Source of the DNA: Microcyclospora pomicola
Taxonomy: Eukaryota > Ascomycota > Dothideomycetes > Capnodiales
Length of the DNA stretch: 64,000 nucleotides
Reading direction: 5' to 3'
Assembly (NCBI GenBank): GCA_002786065.1
Contig: NHNY01000001.1
Coordinates: forward strand, 1,488,001 to 1,552,000
Both the position numbers and the translations under genes were made by a program. The notes beneath the pieces were generated by a model. It searched no databases. It was not told where the DNA came from and saw only the letters and a program-made list of their open reading frames with translations. Below, one piece after another: positions 10,513-21,735 of the stretch (position 1 is its first letter; each line of letters begins with the position of its first letter).

Positions 10513-11599
10513 TCACTCAGTCCGAGAGTTCTCTAATTTAGTGACCAGTATATCAGTGGCACCCATCTCAGTCAGCTCATCCATCACAGTGGCTACCGTA
10601 TTCCGTAGCACCATGACCTGTACAGCTACCCAATCCTGCTCTTCCAGAGAATTGATGGTCGGGGCTCGCTTCCCGGGTGTGATCTTTCGAGCACTCGGAA
10701 GGCTCTTTCGCTCGACGTTGTATGTCACAAGGACGTATTTCTGTGCTGTAATGACTCCCTTGATGCGTTGGAGAATGATGTTGACAAGCTTGGGGTCGGA
10801 AGGATGCTTGGACTTCAGGAGCACCGCTGTAGACGATACTACAGTATCAATGGCTTTGAGTCCAGCTGCGCGCATTGTTTCTCCAGACTCTGCGGAATGT
10901 TAGCGAAAGACATGGGTCAACTGCATCCAGTTCAACGCACCGACTAGATCTACAATGCCATCAGCCACACCAAGGGCGCATGCCGCCTCTACACTTCCTC
11001 CAACATATTTGATGTTGGTCTTCAGTTTTGGCTTTGCTTCTCCATTTGCTTGACCATTCGATTGTGCACCTTTGTCCTCCAAGGCTCGGAAATAGTTCTC
11101 TGACAGGTTCGTGAAGCTGGTCACGATGTTCTTGCCAACCAGTTGCTCAGGAGTTTGAATAGCACCATGCTCGGGGACCTGCACTTGTAGTTTGCATCCC
11201 CCGAAACCCAAGTCCAGGATCACCTCTACACCAGTAGTCTCCGTAGGTGGTACGGCAGCTTCGTGTTCTGCAATTTGATCTTTGCCAGTGATGCCGAGAT
11301 CGACTCGTCCCTCGCCAACAAAGGTTGGGATGTCGGCAGCCGGAAGAAAGACGAGAGCCAATGGAAGGTTCTTTACAAGTGCAATGTCCAACCGATTGTG
11401 GCGGTGAAATTGTATGTCTGACCCGGAGAGGAGGTCAAGACATGCTTGGTGGAGTCGGCCTTTCTTAGGCACTGCGAAGAGCAAGCGATCGTTCAAGCTA
11501 ATGGGGTGTGAGCTTTGTACTCAGAATGCTTGACGATTGCTTCTGTTCAAGATGTGTAGTACACATCGAGGGTAGCACATACTGATTGACCAAATCCAT
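10513..11599 (-). CDS. HIS1: ATP phosphoribosyltransferase (first step of histidine synthesis)
   Basis: Three exons: 11599-11583 (17 nt), 11497-10941 and 10889-10513; 316 aa. The enzyme condenses ATP with PRPP to give phosphoribosyl-ATP and is feedback-inhibited by histidine. The tiny first exon supplies MDLVN, and splicing through GTATGT/CATTAG gives MDLVNHLNDRLLFAVPKKGR, nearly identical to the start of yeast His1. Intron 2 (10940-10890) joins DLV to ESGETMRAAG. Other marks are LPAADIPTFVGEGRVDLGITG, a Gly-rich PRPP-binding segment and a C-terminal regulatory ACT-like domain (about 225-316) with VLVTYNV and ATDILVTKLENSR. It is the long HisG form, which needs no HisZ subunit. A TGAGTCA site lies 163 bp upstream, consistent with general amino-acid control. 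Confidence 0.96.
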
Positions 11600-12216
11600 T
11601 ATATCCGTGCAAGCAATGAGTCTTCAACCAAGCGACTGTCCACGAATGCCCAGTGTTGACAGAGAAAAGAGGCTCTGCTTCCTTTGCAGAATCGAATTAA
11701 TGGGTTTCTGGGGCTCGGACAGTGTTAGGTATAGAAATCTGTCTCCAATGCCAAATTCGGGTGAGTCAAACGCTTGCACGTGGGTATTCTAGAGATGTGC
11801 TACGGCTAGAAGCAAGGGTGTAGAGTGTCATAGTACGCGCTTTTGTAAGGTTGGGATCATCGACTGGTAAATGAGGATCACATAGAGAACTGGTTACATA
11901 CCTCAATTCTGTATACCACTTTTAGCCCTCAAACACCAAATGCGTTGCTGCAATCGTGGAATTTGTCTGATGAATAGACACTGCGAACCCCACGACCGGA
12001 CTCGGAAATCTTCCACCGCCCCGCCACATTTGCGGAGCGAATCATGTGGCAGAATTTATGGCTGTGCGGCAGCAGCCGAAGCACTCTTGGCAGTGTGAAC
12101 TTCGAAATATCCGCAACGACGGTTCCATTGTCTAAACACGCGATCGCATATCTCAGCGCCATACGCCCACAAGAAGTCGATTCAAGTCCTTCCCGAGTCT
12201 TCACACAATCAGCATC
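11600..12216. promoter_or_regulatory. divergent promoter region, HIS1 / RPS28
   Basis: 617 bp between the two divergent start codons. It contains a Gcn4/CpcA-type palindrome (annotated separately). The RPS28 side is unremarkable. No RNA gene seen. Confidence 0.55.
11762..11768. promoter_or_regulatory. candidate Gcn4/CpcA binding site (TGAGTCA)
   Basis: An exact TGA(G/C)TCA heptamer lies 163 bp upstream of the HIS1 start codon. Amino-acid biosynthesis genes in fungi are commonly activated through this bZIP site when amino acids run short. One exact match in 617 bp is modest evidence by itself; its place upstream of HIS1 is what makes it credible. Confidence 0.55.
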
Positions 12217-12620
12217 ATGGATTCTGCAAAGTGAGTAGTGCGCATTTGCCACTACAGGAGAGTTGGCAGCATACTGACAGAGCCTGCTTGTAGGGTTCCC
12301 GTCAAACTCGTTCGCGTCACCCGTGTCCTCGGCCGCACCGGTATGCCCTGATCCTTCATGTCGCTCGGCAGCCGCAAGAGAGTTGGAAACAGGTGGTCTG
12401 ATACTGTCAACGCAGGTTCTCGTGGAGGTGTGACCCAGGTCCGCGTCGAATTCATTGACGACACTACCCGAAGCATCATCCGAAACGTCAAGGGACCAGG
12501 TAAGGAGGACTCAAGATCATGGGAACGAAGAAGCCGTGATACTGATCATAGGACATAGTGCGCGAGGATGACATCCTTTGCTTACTCGAGTCTGAGCGTG
12601 AGGCCCGAAGATTGAGATAG
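12217..12620 (+). CDS. RPS28: 40S ribosomal protein S28 (eS28)
   Basis: Four exons: 12217-12230, 12294-12340, 12416-12499 and 12559-12620, coding 68 aa, the normal length. All three introns have good signals: GTGAGT/TGTAG, GTATGC/CGCAG and GTAAGG/CATAG. The joined protein reads [20 protein letters not shown], then [28 protein letters not shown] and [20 protein letters not shown], which is eS28 throughout. It sits near the mRNA exit channel of the 40S subunit and contacts the E-site region. No exon is long enough to stand out as an open frame, so an ORF scan would miss it. It converges on RPL38. Confidence 0.97.
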
Positions 12621-13376
12621 AAAATATGGAGATTTGCAGAGAACAGAGCAACGAGGCAGGCAGATGGGATGGATGGGCCGTGTCTGGCTTGGGCAAAAGA
12701 AGATGCGTCGAGCAAGTTTTGCGACACAATTCCTACGGCGTTCTGGAGGCTATTGCAAAGGCTTCTATGCAGCACATGAGTTCACGAGGTTTCCAGTCTG
12801 AAGATCTCAGCAGGCAACTCGAATCAAGATGAAATTGCAGCCCAAACAATCACGTGTATCTTTCTTGTACGAAGTGGTCTGATGTCTCCTATCTGGCAAA
12901 GCTTTTGCTGTTCTTCGATATCGACATCCAGGGGCATCACCCAGAGAGTAGCTTCACAAGTTGGACGTGGCTATCAGCATGCCGCAGCTCTGACAGAATG
13001 CATGCACGGCTACTCAGTTGTCGAGTGCTAGGCTGACCGGTCAAGCACTACGGTCCGATGTCAAACCGCCTACATGCTTTAGCGGGCTAGGAGATTTACT
13101 CCCTTCCTACTTGATTTGTGTCTCGTTCTTGTGGTGGTGGAGATCGTGCGTAATTGTGGCATGTCTGTATCGAGCATATCTTTGGCTCATACAAAACGTG
13201 AAAATAGGGGTCAAAGAGCTTTGGTGTTCGAGTGATTTCATATCGTATAGCTGAAACTGTGACAGCTCATGTGTCCACCAAAAATCCTCAACGAAGCCAT
13301 CCTTGGATGCATGCCCGAGAAACGCCCGCTCAATGTCTGTCCTCTTCTTTGCCCGTAACACACATTTTCGCCTCGC
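12621..13376. other. convergent intergenic region between RPS28 and RPL38
   Basis: 756 bp receiving the 3' ends of two ribosomal-protein genes. Long for two 3' UTRs, but no coding exon, tRNA or snoRNA could be recognised by eye. Confidence 0.45.
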
Positions 13377-13811
13377 CTATGATGACTTGGCAACACGCTT
13401 GCCCTTCGCGTTCTTCTTTGGGGTGTCGGCGATTGAGAGTCCTGCATGCTTGTCTTAGCTTTGAAATATGACAAGTTTGCGTTGCTTGTTTGGCGTAGCC
13501 ATACCTGGCGGGAGAGATTGCTTGAGCTTGTCGGCCTTGTCTGAGTCCTTAAGGACCAGAGTGTATAGGTATTTCTGGCATCGAACCTTGAACTTTGTCT
13601 GGCCGGTTGCGCGGGACTTCTTGATGCGCGCAGCTGTATGGGCATTCTGTTAGCATTGCCACGTTCCCAGAAAACTATTTCCATTGTTTCTCCATGGTCT
13701 TGTTCAATTCTCCCACGGGCATAAACTCTGGACCGATAGGTACATACAGGAGGCGTCCTTTCGGCGGCACAACTCAATGAAGGTCTTGATGTCGGAGATT
13801 TGCTGAGGCAT
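13377..13811 (-). CDS. RPL38: 60S ribosomal protein L38 (eL38)
   Basis: Three exons: 13811-13748, 13633-13505 and 13441-13377; 85 aa. Introns are 13747-13634 (114 nt, GTATGT, GCTAAC branch, ATACAG) and 13504-13442 (63 nt, GTATGG, ATGCAG). The protein starts [20 protein letters not shown] and continues [20 protein letters not shown] and [20 protein letters not shown], which is eL38. The tail after [25 protein letters not shown], is about ten residues longer than in yeast or human L38 and very basic. It diverges from the MTR2-like gene with 221 bp between start codons. Confidence 0.95.
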
Positions 13812-14032
13812 GGTGGGCGATTGGATTACAGATCAAGGCGAAAGAAGACAATCGTCGATATCGTCGTCCTTGCGAAGTGCGAATGGTTTGAATTCGCGGG
13901 TGTGGATGCGCAGTGCGGAAAAGGTTCCGCGAATGATGGTCAATCTTGGCACGCTTTCTTCTGTTCGTCAAGCACAGTCTACAACCTTCCGACCCAGGCA
14001 TCTCTATGACCTGAGCAACTAATCTCGCACGA
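13812..14032. promoter_or_regulatory. compact divergent promoter, RPL38 / MTR2-like
   Basis: Only 221 bp separate the two start codons, so promoter elements and both 5' UTRs overlap or are very short. No consensus element was recognised. Confidence 0.55.
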
Positions 14033-14560
14033 ATGATCATGTCGATCCTTTCCGACACAGATTTGACAAGGATATCCACAAATGCCGCTGAGTCATTTGT
14101 GGACTCCTACTACACAGCCCTTGATGGTGCCAGAGGCACTATCAAGCAATACTATGTCGCCACTGTCCCTGGCGAGAATGGTCGCGGTCTTCCTCATATC
14201 AGCTACAACGGGGATTTGATCCAGGACGCCGCTGCGTTCCAAGAAAAGTTCGACAAGCAAATGCCCTGGACGCATTTCGAACCACAGTCAGTAAATGTCA
14301 TGGTCATGAATCCTGCGATGAACGCACTGCCAGAGGAGAAAAAGAATGACCGAAAGGCTGCAGAGCGAAACATGAGCCTGCTGGTGCAAGTCAGTGGCTA
14401 CGTAAGGCTAGAGGAGAGGAAAGATGGGCCCATGAGGGGTTTCAGCGAGAGTATAGTGCTTGTTCCCGCTACCGAAGAGTCCGCGGGAAGGGGGACTGGC
14501 AAGATGGATCATGGTAGGAAATGGCTGATCCAGAGCCAGAATTTTCGGTTCGTCGTCTAA
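14033..14560 (+). CDS. MTR2: NTF2-like mRNA export factor, MTR2-like
   Basis: Single exon, 175 aa; the start is MIMSILSD, so the second Met (14039) is equally possible. The protein has an NTF2-like fold: an N-terminal helix with AAESFVDSYYTALD, the strand ISYNGDLIQD, a central region around FEPQSVNVMVMNP, the strand SLLVQVSGYVRLEE, and the closing strands FSESIVLVP and WLIQSQNFRFVV. This layout fits fungal Mtr2/p15 (NXT1), the small partner of Mex67/NXF1 in nuclear mRNA export at the pore. Loops are longer than in plain NTF2, typical of Mtr2. A different NTF2-fold protein cannot be ruled out. It shares a 221-bp divergent promoter with RPL38. Confidence 0.75.
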   Translation: MIMSILSDTDLTRISTNAAESFVDSYYTALDGARGTIKQYYVATVPGENGRGLPHISYNGDLIQDAAAFQEKFDKQMPWTHFEPQSVNVMVMNPAMNALPEEKKNDRKAAERNMSLLVQVSGYVRLEERKDGPMRGFSESIVLVPATEESAGRGTGKMDHGRKWLIQSQNFRFVV

Positions 14561-15399
14561 GTACTGTGGCTCATCGAGTTGCTGGATAAGGCGCTTAGCA
14601 TATTTCCAACGTCACTGCACACCGTACCTGGCTCAAGGAGTAACCGCCATTGCATTTCGGGAATGTCTTATTAGACACGGCCAGAGAGACAGTCGTGCTG
14701 TCCACAGCTTTCAGTTTGGACACCTCCTGACATACTGCCATACGTGTACTTGTACAGCAGCGCCGAGGCCAAGCCAGACAATGGGCTATGTCGATTGAAG
14801 GGGCAAGTCGTATAGTCTCAGTGGCTGCGAGTATGTTCTCCCGTGCGCCGATCGCGAAGGGATCTGTGATAGAGTCTGCAAACTACGTCGACGTACGCGA
14901 AGCAGATGCCACAGCCGAGCGGGACCAACGACTGTTGGTAGAAGCACGACATGCGAAACGTGACGAGACAGCCAGCTTTATACCACACCCTGTAATCCGG
15001 GCATACATGGACTTCCGTCCACGACTATGATGGATCCCTACGCTCTCACATGACAATTGGCAAGTCTGATCTTGTGCTCGTTATCAGCGCGATGCTTATC
15101 GCAACAACGTCCTCTGTTCGCATGTGAAGGAGCAATGAGCACTTTCTGCGGCACGCATGTTTCCCTGACCATAGGCAAGCTTGCGAAGAAGGACTGAATC
15201 GTCATTGCTTCCACCCGATATTGGATGAGTTTCGTACCGGCCTATTAGACACACTCCTGCTTACTACCACAAATCAAAGTCGTTCGTCAACTACAGTATA
15301 CAGCGGAACCACACCTGCACATCAATCAGCAACGTCAAGTACTGCTAAGCGCAAACAACTTCCGACTGTTCTATCGCCGACCATAGAGCAAAACACACA
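14561..15399. other. intergenic, upstream of the unassigned coiled-coil gene
   Basis: 839 bp. Small open frames only. It presumably holds the MTR2-like terminator and the promoter and leader of the gene at 15400. Nothing else recognised. Confidence 0.45.
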
Positions 15400-17947
15400 A
15401 TGAAGTGCCACAGGCCAGGTACAGATCAAGAAGTTGAGTTTTTCTGCTACGTCGATGGCGCTCGATCGAGTGAATTCAAGGTTCCACATTGTAACGTCAC
15501 CGAACAAAATACTGTCGAGTGCATGATAGCAGTGAACTCGGGAAACAGGATTACAATCTCTGGAACTTTTTCTGGATCTGTCCGCGAGATTTGCTTTGAC
15601 GTGCTCGCAGATGGGAGTTACGTTGGTCATCGACACTTGGAGACATCTGCGGTGGATGCCGTGGAGTTCATCAGATCCCGCAAGATCGATGTCAAAACAA
15701 CATTGGACAGCCCCGACATTCCAGGACGAGTCTCTGTCTTATCGCAAGACAAGGTACTGGAGGGGAATCTGCATGTGACAGATGTGAAGTTGGACAAATC
15801 TGTGGTCCATCGGGAAGGAAAAAAGTTCGGGGTTGGCTGCCTAGTGATAATTGTTTCACTGACCCAGCACCCTCACGAAACCTATGACGCTGGCTATTCT
15901 AGCATGTGCGTTGGCTCGTGGCAGCGACGAAGCCAGGAGAACCTTACTAATAGCGACATCACTCCCACACATGCACTGGAATTTCGTAACACGAAGGGCG
16001 AGATCTCTACCAGGAGGGCCGCAAGACATTGGAAGGGTTTCAAGCAGACTCGACATGGCTCAGAGCCGTGGGCACGACTAGTGTTCCACTATCGCAGCAT
16101 TGAGGCCATCCGGAAAGCGGGTTATGCTTTGCTCGGCAGCGAAGGGCATGCGCTGAAGCCGCTCTCCAACTCTGGCAACTTCGTCGCAGCCAAGGAAGAG
16201 AAGAATTTCTTCGCCTATTCAAGGTCCGGTACGAGACAAGCAGCTGAGGTGAGCGCAAAGCCAACGTTTCACGCGAAGGCGAAAGCATCCGCAGCGGCGG
16301 GAGTAGTCAGCCGCTCTTTGGGTTCATCTAAGACTAATATGGAGGAGAATCTCCCGGGACCCATTCCAGAATTCGATGACTTCGACATTGAGAACCTCAT
16401 GACTATGCTTCAGGGTGCAGAACAGATCCATCCAGACAGCCAGCCTCGGGACAGTGATGGGTCGCATACTTCATGCCAGCCGGGGTTCTTCGGTCTCGAA
16501 GAGTCGGCCGAGGCATTCCAAGACTACATGCAGCATTACGGTGAAATATTGGACCAACAACCCTATGAAGGTAAGGCACATGTTTTCGGCACAAAGAATG
16601 AGAAATTGACGGTGAGTAGCCACCAGACCATTGATAGACTCAAGCTCTCGAGATGAAGCATTCCAACAATGTGTGTTCAATCCACCAATGAACATGTCAC
16701 AGATAACGCCGACCGCACTCTCCGACCACCTCTTCAGCCCCAGCAGTATTGGTGCCTGTGAAGCACAAAGTGCTGGCCTTCACTCAGACATGCGGAAGAA
16801 GCACGTGCGCAGTAAATCTCAAGTGCAATCCCCACCGTCATCTTCTACTATCACTCGACGAGCCTACCAGGGCACAGAGCAGCATCTTGCTACCATGTCT
16901 GAAGACGATCGTTTGGAAAACAATCATGTTGCGAGAAGAGCGAGGCCACATACTGTCCCTGTAGATTCACAGTTGATCGATGTGCCGGCAGTTTCTTACA
17001 CAGCTAAGCCCGCACAACTGAGCTCCATCACTGCATTCGATATGGCATCGTCTGAGCCTGTGATGGCTCCACCGAGCGGCTCGCGCGCTGAACAGACTGG
17101 CAACCCAATCATGACCGGAGAACAATCAAGTCCAAATTTCTCCAAGACCGGTAAACTTCCTACTCTCACCACTTCAGATGAGACTATCAACGGTGTTGGC
17201 AACTCCACCGCCAAAGCGCTCGCCCCGACCGGCGACAGCACCAAACTCAAGCCTGAAGCTTTACAGAACGTCTCGACTGAAGATGCCGACGACTTCGAAA
17301 AGCAGAAGCTCCAGACGCCGCAGACAATGATGGCCATCCCTCCCGCAACTTCCGCCAAACACGATCGTGATACTAGCGTCGAACGCAGCATTGCGGGTGC
17401 TCTCACCCCAAAGTCCGGACGACACCTGGTTCCTTCAGGCGAGAGTCCGCCAAGTACGAAGAAGGCTAGACTCAGCGAGCTCGAGACGCGTAAGCTCGAG
17501 CTCATCAAGAAGCTGGAGCTGAAGAGGGCACAAAAGGTTCATGCACAGCAAGTTCTAGAGCAGAAGCAGAGACAGCGCGAAGAGGAGGAACGTGCATACC
17601 TGCAGGCAGAACGTGTTCGTGCCGAAGAAGCTGAGCGTAAGCGCATCGAAGCTGAAGAGCGTGCACGCGAAGCACATGAGAGACAACGAGAAGAAGAGGC
17701 TCTCCGCGAGATCGAGCAGCTCGAAAAACAGCTCGGCAATGAGGACATGGAGATTGAGAGGCTGGCTCAAATAAGCGAAAGATTTCTCTATGACTGGGAT
17801 GAGCAGAAGAGTCTGCGGGTCGTGGAAAATCTCGAGCGTGAGATGGAAAACGAAGACTGGACTATGGACGAAATTGACAGAATCCAGGCGGAGCTTGAGG
17901 CCACAGACGAGCAGAAGCGCGAGGCCCTTGCTCAAGTATACGGATAA
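15400..17947 (+). CDS. unassigned fungal protein: DUF7918-like N-terminus, disordered middle, C-terminal coiled coil
   Basis: I do not recognise the whole protein. Two long frames join through one intron. The two best splice choices both keep frame: GTAAGG at 16571 to CGAG at 16652 (821 aa) or GTGAGT at 16612 to CACAG at 16702 (818 aa). Residues about 1-250 look like a compact beta-rich domain with VEFFCYVDG, VECMIAVNSGNRITISG and FDVLADGSYVGHRHLE, resembling the fungal DUF7918 family weakly. Residues about 250-660 are Ser/Thr/Pro-rich and probably disordered. Residues about 680-821 are strongly charged, rich in Glu, Arg and Gln, and should form a long coiled coil. KKAR in the segment before the coil suggests a nuclear signal. 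Start is the ATG in ACAATGA. It may be a scaffold or chromatin-associated protein, but that is a guess. Confidence 0.72.
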
Positions 17948-18365
17948 ATGGTGCCGATGCAGAAGGATCCTTCTACTCCAAATGCTGTCATGGCGAGACC
18001 GTCAAGTCTCCTATGATCCAGACTATGATGGCATTGTCGCCGAGTCCGGTAACGGCAGTCAATGCTAGTCATAAGAGAATACATGATATGAAATTGGACT
18101 TGCCCCTGAAAACGATTGTATACTTGTCGGAGCTGTTCTTCCATGCTAGATGTTTGATACCGTGACGTGCGGAAAGCGCAGTGATGTGCCATTATGATGA
18201 ACACTGGAGACCAGTTGCAGGAACCGTTCAGATTTGGTAACTGTAACGCTACGAAACGTGAAGATCGCTACCAATTGAGAACATGAATCCTATGCCTTGC
18301 ATTGTACGGGCATCTGAGCAGGATATAAGTGGGTGGTGGGAACTCTTCAATCGAGTTCATACCAA
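17948..18365. other. convergent intergenic region
   Basis: 418 bp between the coiled-coil gene and the small Ish1-like gene, both ending here. No RNA gene or repeat recognised. Confidence 0.45.
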
Positions 18366-18740
18366 TCATCTCGAAGGTAATTTCGCCTTGAATTTCCGAA
18401 CACGAAAGACGAGCTCTTGCTTGGTATCTGAGCTCGCAACGTTGATGTTTCTCTGCGTAGCCCATCAGTACATTAGATTACATGATAAGACGGAGACAGT
18501 GACACACGGCTCTCAACCAATTTCGAAGCTCCTCATCCGACCACGACTCCGGATCAGTCTTCGGTTCCGTGTTCGGAAACATATCACTGCCCCAGATTGA
18601 CCACATAGCTGCTGCAGTGACGATACCAGCGAAGCCGAGGAACATGTTCTACAAAATGGATTAACGGCACGAATCGTAATGACATGACAGGATATTCATC
18701 GTACGCGCGAATTCATTGCTCGATCGATAGGAGTCGGCAT
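18366..18740 (-). CDS. 87-residue membrane protein with an Ish1/Msc1-like motif
   Basis: Three short exons: 18740-18705, 18648-18508 and 18452-18366. Introns (56 and 55 nt) run GTACGA/TTGTAG and GTGTGT/ACGCAG, and all junctions keep phase. The product starts MPTPIDRAMNSR, followed by a hydrophobic stretch MFLGFAGIVTAAAMWSIWG (about 14-32) that is probably a membrane segment. Then comes DPESWSDEELRNWLRARNIN, a helix pattern like one Ish1/Msc1-type unit (W-S-D-E-x-L-x-x-W-L), and a basic end with TKQELVFRVRKFKAK. The motif is seen; the function is unknown. Ish1-type repeats occur in fungal nuclear-envelope and stress-linked proteins, but a mitochondrial membrane location is also possible given the short basic start. 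No single exon is long enough to show in an ORF scan. Confidence 0.75.
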
Positions 18741-19130
18741 CTTGGTGTTGGTTTGACCGAGCGCCGATCAATGGCGTCCGCGAAAGCAAAGGGCACTAGT
18801 ATCGGACGAGAGCTCAAGATCGTTCTGGTGTCAAGACTCTCCGTCCACACGTAAGTATCGTAAACGTTGATGGCGAACCAAAGAGTTGCGATCTCATCGA
18901 GGCATCAACTTTACAACTGACGTTGTTTTCACGTGCAAATTGTGGCGGTGCAGTTCAAGCTTGTACACTCATGCAGGGACCAGCTCTCCCCACGTTCTCC
19001 CTTGCGAATGGCAGCAGAGCCGCTGGCGCGTATGGAAACGTGACATTTAAGTACCTAATCGATTTCCAAACCAACCATTTGTGTCACCCTATTCGTCACA
19101 CTTGCGGGCCTCGAGTTCGCATGAGATGAC
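18741..19130. promoter_or_regulatory. divergent promoter region, Ish1-like gene / GH47 mannosidase
   Basis: 390 bp between divergent start codons; both promoters must lie here. No clear operator found. Confidence 0.45.
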
Positions 19131-21373
<2,243 letters not shown>

Positions 21374-21735
21374 AACTGTCATGTATAGCGGTTGTTGACT
21401 TGTTGATGTACCAATAAACGTGTAATGCCATGCAAGTTGCCGCTCAGAGTTCGGGTGGACGTTATATTCATGCTATTTACAACTTCGACTGCTATTGCTT
21501 ATCAGATCCCTATCTATTCGCCGAACTTCTGCCGATCGTCAGCTCCACGAACTTCCGTGCTGACAACATAAACGTAGAGTGTCATAACAAGCATGCTTCG
21601 CTAACGCATAGCTACATTGCCCCGTTTGTCTGCTATTGCCGCAGCCACCTCAATCACCATATCTGCTATCACAGCCATCGATACTGCTGTCGCCGCCACC
21701 AATATCACCGACGCCCTCACAGGGCATTCGAGGAC
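21374..21735. other. intergenic / PRP39 leader
   Basis: 362 bp between tandem genes. The frame upstream of the PRP39 ATG is open back to 21430, but only from a non-ATG codon and with low-complexity translation, so I treat it as leader. Confidence 0.5.

Noticed and set aside
21430-21735. Upstream extension of the PRP39 frame
   Set aside because: It opens at a non-ATG codon, its translation is low in complexity, and the ATG at 21736 gives the expected start MADFSYSED.
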